Shown here one piece after another: positions 7,323 through 12,784 of a stretch of DNA of 14,675 nucleotides. Position numbers and translations under genes: made by a program. Source of the stretch: Candidatus Neomicrothrix sp. UBA2974 (lineage in GTDB: Bacteria; Actinomycetota; Acidimicrobiia; Acidimicrobiales; MedAcidi-G1). The stretch's first letter is position 1. Every line of letters begins with the position of its first letter. The notes under the pieces are model-generated. The model was not told where the DNA came from and did not search any database. It worked only from the letters and a program-made list of their open reading frames with translations. The stretch covers positions 683 through 15,357 of the forward strand of contig DEAU01000032.1 of NCBI GenBank assembly GCA_002348705.1. The letters run 5' to 3'.

Positions 7323-8762
7323 ATGTCGGCCCCTGTGGTGGTCGCCGTTACCGCCGGATCGCCAGCCGAACGAGCCGGTGTGGTTCCGGGCGACCGACTC
7401 CTCACCATTGACGATCGTGTTCCGCGCGACGTGATCGAGTACCAGCTTCTCGTGGACGCACCCGTTGTGAGAATGTCGGTGGAACGCGGCGGCCTGCATC
7501 GTGAGGTTGTGGTCGAAAAGCCTGCCGGTAGTTCTCTGGGCATCGAAGTGGACAGTGCACTCTTCGACCGGGTTCGCACGTGCGACAACCACTGCGAGTT
7601 CTGCTTCATCTACCAGTTGCCGCCTGGCCTTCGTCGCAGCCTGTACGTCAAGGACGACGACTATCGCCTGTCGTTCTTATACGGAAACTTTACGACGCTC
7701 ACCCGGTTTACCGAAGCTGATCTAGAGAGAGTGATCTCCGAAGGTCTTGGTCCGTTATATGTCAGCATCCACGCCACGCATCCGGAAAAGCGGATAGAGA
7801 TGCTCCGGAACCGGAGGGGGGCTACCAGTCTGCGCTGGCTGACAGCATTGTTGGATCATGGGGTGGTCGTTCACGGCCAGGTCGTTGTCTGTCCCGGACT
7901 CAATGACGGCGCATGGTTGGAGGACACGCTGGCTGGTATAGCTGAGAGGTTTAGCGACCTATCCAGCGTTTGCATAGTGCCTCTGGGGGTGAGTCGCCAC
8001 AACGATGAGCCCAGGATGCGAGCCCACACCACTTCCGAGGCGGTTGACGTGATCGAAACGGTGGAGGCCTGGCAGGAGCGCTTTCTGGCTGGACTGGGGC
8101 GCCGACTCGTCCACGCTGCAGATGAGTACTACCTGCTGGCTCGTCGCCAATTTCCAGCACTTGAGGTTTATGCCGGTGTGGACATGACCGAGGACGGCGT
8201 GGGCATGGCGCGGGTTTTCGAGCAGGAGTTTTGGAAGGGCGCCGACGAAGGAACCGCGGGGATGCCGAAACGGTCTTCCGGGTTCTTCCAGTCGGTTGAC
8301 GGAGCTCCAGCGCTCGGGTTTCGTGCCCCACGGTCTTGCGGCTTATCTGGGCCAACAACTGGTGAAGTTTTGCTGACTAAGCCAAGGGTTCGCCCGCGTC
8401 GCGATGCTCCAGTAGCGGTGCTCACCAGTGAGTTGGGGGCCTTGGTGCTGAGGCCGCTTTTGGCATCTTTAGGACGCGACGACGTCCGGGTCCTGCCGGT
8501 GAAGAATCGATATTTCGGCGGAAACGTCGGAGTGACCGGACTCCTGGTGGGTGAGGATCTGGCCCGGGTGCTTGATAGTCAGCCGGTCGGACATCGCTAC
8601 CTGCTTCCCGATGTGTGCCTGAGCAAAGGACGGTTCCTTGACGGCCTGGAGCCCGCCGAACTTCCTCGGCCGGTAGAGGTGGTCCCCGCGGACGGGACCT
8701 CGCTGCGGTCGGCGCTTGAGATTGGGTCGCTTGCCAGTGCGACAGCTGGGGAGTTGACGTGA
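7323..8762 (+). CDS. PDZ / radical-SAM-like DUF512 family protein
   Basis: Three parts are visible, numbering from ATG 7323. Residues ~3-45 form a PDZ-like domain (AGSPAERAGVVPGDRLLTID). A CX3CX2C cluster follows at Cys87, Cys91 and Cys94 (CDNHCEFCF), the spacing typical of radical SAM enzymes that bind [4Fe-4S]. A long C-terminal DUF512-type region follows, to residue ~410 or beyond. The 479-residue length fits the family. The biochemical role is unknown to me; family members are described as putative Fe-S oxidoreductases, and the gene is often found beside der. Here the stop overlaps the der GTG (GTGA), so the two are co-translated. The start is uncertain: GTG 7290 and ATG 7305 are in frame. 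Family assignment is strong, function is not. Confidence 0.88.
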   Translation: MSAPVVVAVTAGSPAERAGVVPGDRLLTIDDRVPRDVIEYQLLVDAPVVRMSVERGGLHREVVVEKPAGSSLGIEVDSALFDRVRTCDNHCEFCFIYQLPPGLRRSLYVKDDDYRLSFLYGNFTTLTRFTEADLERVISEGLGPLYVSIHATHPEKRIEMLRNRRGATSLRWLTALLDHGVVVHGQVVVCPGLNDGAWLEDTLAGIAERFSDLSSVCIVPLGVSRHNDEPRMRAHTTSEAVDVIETVEAWQERFLAGLGRRLVHAADEYYLLARRQFPALEVYAGVDMTEDGVGMARVFEQEFWKGADEGTAGMPKRSSGFFQSVDGAPALGFRAPRSCGLSGPTTGEVLLTKPRVRPRRDAPVAVLTSELGALVLRPLLASLGRDDVRVLPVKNRYFGGNVGVTGLLVGEDLARVLDSQPVGHRYLLPDVCLSKGRFLDGLEPAELPRPVEVVPADGTSLRSALEIGSLASATAGELT

Positions 8763-10060
8763 GTGCAGTGGTAGCCATTGTTGGTCGTCCGAACGTGGGC
8801 AAGTCGACCCTGCTGAACCGAATCATTGGCCGGCGGGAGGCGATCGTTGAGGAACGACCGGGTGTGACTCGGGACCGCAAAGAGGTGGAGGCCTTCTGGC
8901 AGGGACGTGGATTTACTCTGGTCGACACCGGTGGGTGGACAGCTGTTGGTGATGAACTAGACGGCAAGGTGAGCCGGCAGAGCGAGCGGGCGATTGCTGA
9001 GGCTGATGCCATCCTGTTTGTTGTGGACTCAACCGTCGGGGTAACCGAGGACGACGCTCGCGTCGCAGCCCTGCTTCGGAACTCGCACGGACCAGTGCTG
9101 GTGGTGGCCAACAAGGTCGACGATCAGGTCCACGAGTCTGCTATTTGGGAACTCATGTCTCTGGGCCTTGGTGAGCCGTCACCGGTGAGTGCGTTGCACG
9201 GACGCGGAGCCGGTGACCTTCTGGACCGACTCGTGTCAGTCCTTCCCGATGATGATGACGATGAGATCAACGAGGAAGAAGACGAGAATCGAGTTGTCGG
9301 GGTAGCACTGGTGGGCCGTCCCAACGTAGGCAAGTCCACTCTGTTCAATCGGCTTATCGGTGAGGAACGGGCCGTCGTTCATGACCGTCCCGGGACTACA
9401 CGAGACACGATCGACACGGTGGTCGAGACCGATCACGGTCCTGTCCGCTTCATCGACACTGCAGGCATGCGACGAAAGGCCCGGATCGACGAGGACACCG
9501 AGTACTACTCACTTGTTAGGGCGCTACGGGCCGTCGACCGAGCCGACGTTGCTTTATTGATCGTCGACGCCACCCTCGGGGTCAGCCATCAGGACCAGCG
9601 ACTTGCTGAACGTGTCGACGCGGCTGGATGCCCAATTGTGGTGCTACTCAACAAGTGGGACCTCTGTGACGCCGAGCAGCGCGAAGACGTCATATTTCAG
9701 GTCGGAGAGAAGCTGCATTTTGTGGGAGAGGCGCCGGTCCTGCGAATCAGCGCTCTAACGGGCAGGAACGTCCAGCGACTTTGGCCGGCCCTAGAAGACA
9801 CTCTCGACGACTACCGCACCAGAGTCCCGACCCGGAAGGTCAACGATGTAGTCCGGGCCGCTCAGGCCGCTCATCCTGCACCGGCCGGAATAAGAATTCT
9901 CTATGCCACTCAGGGTGCAACTGACCCGCCTACTTTCACCCTGTTTGCCAACCGCGAGGTCCCCCGGACTTGGTTGCGTTATCTGGAGCGTCGCCTCCGC
10001 GAAGACCTTGATCTGGGGTCAACTCCCATCAAATTGAGGGTTCGGAGACGCTCCGAGTAG
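8759..10060 (+). CDS. der: Ribosome biogenesis GTPase Der (EngA)
   Basis: Essential GTPase acting in late 50S subunit assembly. The diagnostic tandem G domains are both intact. Domain 1 has the P-loop GRPNVGKST at 9-17, then DTGGW and NKVD. Domain 2 has an identical P-loop at 186-194, then DTAGM and NKWD. They are joined by a strongly acidic linker (164-177, mostly Asp/Glu), and a C-terminal KH-like domain ends in a basic LRVRRRSE tail. The length of 433 residues is normal. The GTG start overlaps the stop of the DUF512 gene, implying translational coupling. The next gene begins 57 bp downstream with its own promoter-like element. Confidence 0.97.
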   Translation: MSAVVAIVGRPNVGKSTLLNRIIGRREAIVEERPGVTRDRKEVEAFWQGRGFTLVDTGGWTAVGDELDGKVSRQSERAIAEADAILFVVDSTVGVTEDDARVAALLRNSHGPVLVVANKVDDQVHESAIWELMSLGLGEPSPVSALHGRGAGDLLDRLVSVLPDDDDDEINEEEDENRVVGVALVGRPNVGKSTLFNRLIGEERAVVHDRPGTTRDTIDTVVETDHGPVRFIDTAGMRRKARIDEDTEYYSLVRALRAVDRADVALLIVDATLGVSHQDQRLAERVDAAGCPIVVLLNKWDLCDAEQREDVIFQVGEKLHFVGEAPVLRISALTGRNVQRLWPALEDTLDDYRTRVPTRKVNDVVRAAQAAHPAPAGIRILYATQGATDPPTFTLFANREVPRTWLRYLERRLREDLDLGSTPIKLRVRRRSE

Positions 10061-10103
10061 TACGTCCGGTGCGAGTCGGACCTTCAGATGGGATGCCCAC
10101 GAC

Positions 10104-10109
10104 TACGCT
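10104..10109 (+). promoter_or_regulatory. Candidate -10 box for the PP2C phosphatase gene
   Basis: TACGCT ends 8 nt before ATG 10118. No Shine-Dalgarno precedes that ATG, so a leaderless transcript is plausible. It argues for 10118 over the in-frame ATG at 10088, which would place the box inside the coding sequence. Confidence 0.35.
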
Positions 10110-10117
10110 GGGTACAC

Positions 10118-11191
10118 ATGCGCTCGCCGGTCCTCATCGTCCTCGGCATCGTTTGCCTTGCAGCGGCTTACGGATGGGCCCGTTCCGCCCGTCAGCGGTA
10201 CCGGCTCGTCGGGCGGATCGATCCCGAGGTGGCACCTGATTCATACACGCTGGCCTGGTCGACGTTTCGCAAGGAGTTGCATTCTGCGTCCCTATATGGC
10301 CTGCTGGCCTTGGCGTCCTTAGTCAATGCCTTCGTCGAAGGGGCGGCGGGCGCCATGGTGTTCTCAATGGTGGCCATCCCAGCTCTTGTGTCCACAGCGT
10401 GGGCTCGGCACGCCGTGCGAGAAGCACGTATGGCCCGGCAGAGCATCGATATCGAGCGAAGAGCCCAAGAGGCGCTCGAGCAGGAAGACCTGGCGCCAAA
10501 GGCCTGGGCGGGTCGACTCGCCCCGGAAGAGTTGCCCGATTTCTCCGGCTTCGAAACTGGTCGGGTGTATCAGGCGGGAACCGGGCTCATGGCTGGAGAC
10601 TTCTTCGATGTGTTCAAGATGTCAGAGACTCGCTTGGCCGCTGTGGTGGGCGATGTAGCTGGACATGGTATTGAAGCCTCGATCACCGCTTTTCAAGCCA
10701 AGTATCTGCTCCGGACCTTCCTTCGGCAGTTCCGCGATCCGGCGCAGGCCCTAGAGGAACTCAACCGGCAGATGTCCTCGGTGGAGCGGTTCGAAGAGTT
10801 CATCTCTCTAGTCGTACTGGTATTTGATACCGAGGCGGAAACGATGCGTTACGCCTCGGCTGGCCACCCCGCCACGTTCCTGTGGCACGACCGTGAGGTT
10901 CGGCCGCTTCGGTCTACCGGTCCACTACTGATGCTCACTTCGGAGGCCACCTACTTCAGCAGAGAGATACCTCTAGCCAGAGACGACATGGCCGTTATGT
11001 ACACCGACGGTTTAGCGGAAGCCCGAAGCGGCGACGAGTTGTTCGGCGAAGAGCGAATTGGCGACATGGTGCGACGGAATCCGGGGATCTCTCCTGGCGT
11101 GTTGTGTAAACAGTTGCTGGATGCCGCAAACGATTTCAGCGCTGGCATGGTTCAGGACGACCTGGCCATCCTGGCCGTGCGAAAGACCTGA
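10118..11191 (+). CDS. Membrane-anchored SpoIIE/RsbU-type PP2C serine phosphatase
   Basis: Numbered from ATG 10118. Residue ~3-22 is a transmembrane helix, and two further hydrophobic segments lie at ~50-90. A charged helical linker (~95-125) leads to a cytoplasmic PPM/SpoIIE phosphatase domain. Metal-binding and catalytic signatures are present: AGDFFD (159-164), GDVAGHG starting at 178, SAGHPA, YTDGLAEA with Asp297, and QDDLAIL with Asp347 and Asp348. Relatives dephosphorylate anti-sigma-factor antagonists and thereby activate alternative sigma factors. No antagonist, kinase or sigma factor gene lies in this window, so the target is unknown. No PAS, GAF or HAMP sensor is evident; the three-helix membrane part may itself sense or localise. 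A small zinc-ribbon gene follows after 29 bp. Confidence 0.88.
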   Translation: MRSPVLIVLGIVCLAAAYGWARSARQRYRLVGRIDPEVAPDSYTLAWSTFRKELHSASLYGLLALASLVNAFVEGAAGAMVFSMVAIPALVSTAWARHAVREARMARQSIDIERRAQEALEQEDLAPKAWAGRLAPEELPDFSGFETGRVYQAGTGLMAGDFFDVFKMSETRLAAVVGDVAGHGIEASITAFQAKYLLRTFLRQFRDPAQALEELNRQMSSVERFEEFISLVVLVFDTEAETMRYASAGHPATFLWHDREVRPLRSTGPLLMLTSEATYFSREIPLARDDMAVMYTDGLAEARSGDELFGEERIGDMVRRNPGISPGVLCKQLLDAANDFSAGMVQDDLAILAVRKT

Positions 11192-11220
11192 CAGCCCAGT
11201 TCAACAAGGTCTGGGGGTCG

Positions 11221-11439
11221 ATGCTGATGCCGTGGTGCGAACCGTGTGCCCGATATTTGAGTCCGAACTCGGTGTCGGTCGTAGGAACCTGTCCGAAGTG
11301 CGGAGAGCGAGTGGTCGGTAGCAATGGGACGACTGTGCGATCACAAAGGATTCCTTGGCACTTCTGGGTCTTTGCCGGCGCTGCAGGCATCTATCTTGCG
11401 TGGCGCCTTGTTCAGGGGCTCGTTGCCCTTGTGACCTAA
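11221..11439 (+). CDS. Small zinc-ribbon membrane protein, function unknown
   Basis: A 72-residue protein with an N-terminal four-cysteine zinc ribbon (Cys6-X2-Cys9 ... Cys24-X2-Cys27, in WCEPC and TCPKCGERV), a short linker, and one transmembrane helix at ~47-69 with Trp and Tyr at its ends. Topology is probably ribbon in the cytoplasm, but this cannot be settled from sequence. ATG 11227 is an alternative start two codons in. It lies 29 bp after the phosphatase gene on the same strand with no terminator between, so the two are probably co-transcribed. The intact paired CXXC motifs and hydrophobic helix make it a real gene despite its size. No specific function can be assigned. Confidence 0.75.
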   Translation: MLMPWCEPCARYLSPNSVSVVGTCPKCGERVVGSNGTTVRSQRIPWHFWVFAGAAGIYLAWRLVQGLVALVT

Positions 11440-11569
11440 CTGGAGGGAGTGTGTGTTGACTGTCCAGAGTGTGGGGGACCGTCGCAGGCTGCCAGCCAGA
11501 CCGTTCGAGATGTGTGGGATTTCGTCTGGGTTTTCGTTGCAGGGACACCGGTAAGGTAACTCGCTGCCA

Positions 11570-11647
11570 CGGGCTGTGGCGCAGCTTGGTTAGCGCGTCG
11601 GTCTGGGGGACCGAAGGTCGGAGGTTCGAATCCTCTCAGCCCGACCA
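11570..11647 (+). tRNA. tRNA-Pro (anticodon GGG)
   Basis: A full cloverleaf can be drawn. Acceptor CGGGCTG pairs with CAGCCCG (11637-11643). The D stem is GCGC/GCGC with the loop AGCTTGGTTA. The anticodon stem TCGGT/ACCGA encloses the loop CTGGGGG, with anticodon GGG at 11605-11607. The variable loop is AGGTC. The T stem GGAGG/CCTCT (one G-U pair) has loop TTCGAAT. Discriminator A11644 and CCA (11645-11647) are encoded. A possible -10, TAAGGT, sits at 11552-11557, but no convincing -35 was found. Protein-like frames across this region are translations of the tRNA. Confidence 0.96.
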
Positions 11648-11659
11648 GTTGTCGGGCTG
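11637..11659 (+). repeat. Perfect hairpin spanning the tRNA-Pro 3' end
   Basis: CAGCCCGAC (11637-11645) is followed by CAGTT and the exact inverse GTCGGGCTG (11651-11659). The right arm contains CGGGCTGT (11653-11660), an 8-bp direct copy of the tRNA 5' end (11570-11577). No T-tract follows. In the primary transcript this hairpin would compete with the tRNA acceptor stem. Confidence 0.7.
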
Positions 11660-11689
11660 TAGATCGAATGGCCAAGGGGGTGACCTGAG

Positions 11690-12556
11690 ATGGCAGTGAC
11701 GCATGGCGACCTGGAATCGGCCCTCTTTGCCGGGTTCGAGCCGGTCGCCCATCTGGCTGATCACCCGATCCACGTGGTGCTCGGGCTCGTTCCACCGGAG
11801 GATCCGGGGGCGAAGGTGGAGCCCAGCGACCAGTGGAGTGCCGTGGACCCTGAGAATGACGTTCCGTTCGCTCCAGAGATCGATGACCTGCTCCGCCTCC
11901 ATCACCTGGTCCTTTCAAGGCGGGTGACCACCGTCCTCGAGTTCGGGGTTGGCTACTCGACCGCCGTCTTCGCCGCGGCCCTCCATGTGAACGAGGGTTT
12001 GCACACTGAAGTAGTTGGACGGGATCTCCGTCGGTCGAACGCGTTTGAAGTCCACTCGGCGGACAATGACGCGGATTGGATCGCGGTCGCCCGAGACAGG
12101 GTGCCCCAAGAACTTTCGAGTCGGGTTCACCTCCACCATTGCCCGGTCGAAGTGGGGGAATTTCAGGGTCGCCTCTGCACCTACTACAGAGATCTTCCCG
12201 ACCTAGCGCCCGACCTCGTCTATCTGGACGGCCCCGACCTCTTCAGTTCTTCAGGTGACCTTCGCGGTCTTTCCACTGCCCACCCAGACAGGATGCCGAT
12301 GGCCGCAGACATCCTTGTCTTTGAGCACTTCCTCACTCCGGGAACGTTGCTCGTGGTGGATGGTCGCACGGCCAATGCTCGTTTCCTTGCAGGGAATCTG
12401 CAACGAAACTGGGTCTATTGGCACGCCGTGGAATTCGATCAGCACTTCTTCGAACTGACCGAGGCCCCGTTGGGTCCTCACAACCGACGACAGGTTGAGT
12501 ACTGCCTCGGTCCGGACTTTCTCCGCCGTGTCAGTGAAGTGGTGTCTGTCCCGTGA
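11690..12556 (+). CDS. Class I SAM-dependent methyltransferase-like protein
   Basis: A 288-residue protein with a Rossmann-type SAM-binding pattern. After a ~75-residue N-terminal part comes motif I, LEFGVGYST (Glu84, Gly86, Gly88). A post-motif segment containing DNDADWIAVARDRVP (~125-139) follows, where an acidic residue usually contacts the ribose. VYLDGPD (Asp180) is the motif IV equivalent, and LVVDGRTANARFL (Asp224) a later strand. Such glycine-rich plus LDGP patterns occur in methyltransferases acting on sugars or small molecules; the substrate is not evident and a non-methylating relative is possible. A good Shine-Dalgarno, AAGGGGG at 11674-11680, lies 9 nt before the ATG. It stands alone between the tRNA-Pro and a tRNA-like remnant, convergent with the peptidase gene. 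Confidence 0.75.
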   Translation: MAVTHGDLESALFAGFEPVAHLADHPIHVVLGLVPPEDPGAKVEPSDQWSAVDPENDVPFAPEIDDLLRLHHLVLSRRVTTVLEFGVGYSTAVFAAALHVNEGLHTEVVGRDLRRSNAFEVHSADNDADWIAVARDRVPQELSSRVHLHHCPVEVGEFQGRLCTYYRDLPDLAPDLVYLDGPDLFSSSGDLRGLSTAHPDRMPMAADILVFEHFLTPGTLLVVDGRTANARFLAGNLQRNWVYWHAVEFDQHFFELTEAPLGPHNRRQVEYCLGPDFLRRVSEVVSVP

Positions 12557-12646
12557 GTTAGCCTCGCGTTAGGCACAGGTCGGCGCTTTCGTCAGGTTTG
12601 CCGGCCAGGTCGAAGGTCGTTGTGCAGTCGCCCAGCTCAACTTTCT

Positions 12647-12695
12647 TTGGTCTGGGGACCGGAGGTCCCGAGACCAAATCTCGGCAGCCCGACTA
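12647..12695 (+). pseudogene. tRNA-Pro-like 3' half (tRNA remnant)
   Basis: The segment aligns with the anticodon arm to 3' end of the tRNA-Pro at 11570. An anticodon-stem-like TTGGT/ACCGG encloses a 6-nt loop CTGGGG (one G short), with an identical variable loop AGGTC. The T stem CCGAG/CTCGG (12668-12672 / 12680-12684) is perfect but its loop is ACCAAAT instead of TTCGAAT. The acceptor 3' strand CAGCCCG (12685-12691) is identical and ends in ACTA rather than ACCA. No matching 5' acceptor strand or D arm precedes it, so it should not fold as a tRNA. Confidence 0.65.
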
Positions 12696-12747
12696 ACGAT
12701 AGCGACAGTGGCGGATCTGGTCGGGTGGTCGCGAGTTCCACGCATTT

Positions 12748-12766
12748 TTGAGGCTGAGTTCCTCAA
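12748..12766. other. Hairpin at the 3' side of the peptidase gene
   Basis: TTGAGG and CCTCAA form a 6-bp stem around a 7-nt loop, 19 bp beyond the stop of the - strand peptidase gene. There is no T-tract after it on the - strand, so terminator function is doubtful. Apart from this and the tRNA remnant, 12557-12784 shows nothing recognisable. Confidence 0.3.
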
Positions 12767-12784
12767 GTCGGACCGGGCGGGACG

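Noticed and set aside
8422..9114. 230-codon - strand frame across the DUF512-der junction
   Set aside because: Low-complexity Ser/Arg/Pro shadow of two well-supported genes; no start signal or domain.
11456..11461. TTGACT as a -35 for the tRNA-Pro promoter
   Set aside because: No acceptable -10 occurs 16-18 nt downstream; the best -10-like box (11552) is about 90 nt away.
11436..11918. 160-codon - strand frame containing GLRGFEPPTFGPPDRRAN-like sequence
   Set aside because: This is the familiar artefact of translating the antisense strand of a tRNA gene; it crosses the tRNA-Pro and the start of the methyltransferase-like gene.
12647..12695. A functional second tRNA-Pro
   Set aside because: No 5' acceptor strand or D arm directly upstream, 6-nt anticodon loop, altered T loop and ACTA instead of ACCA.
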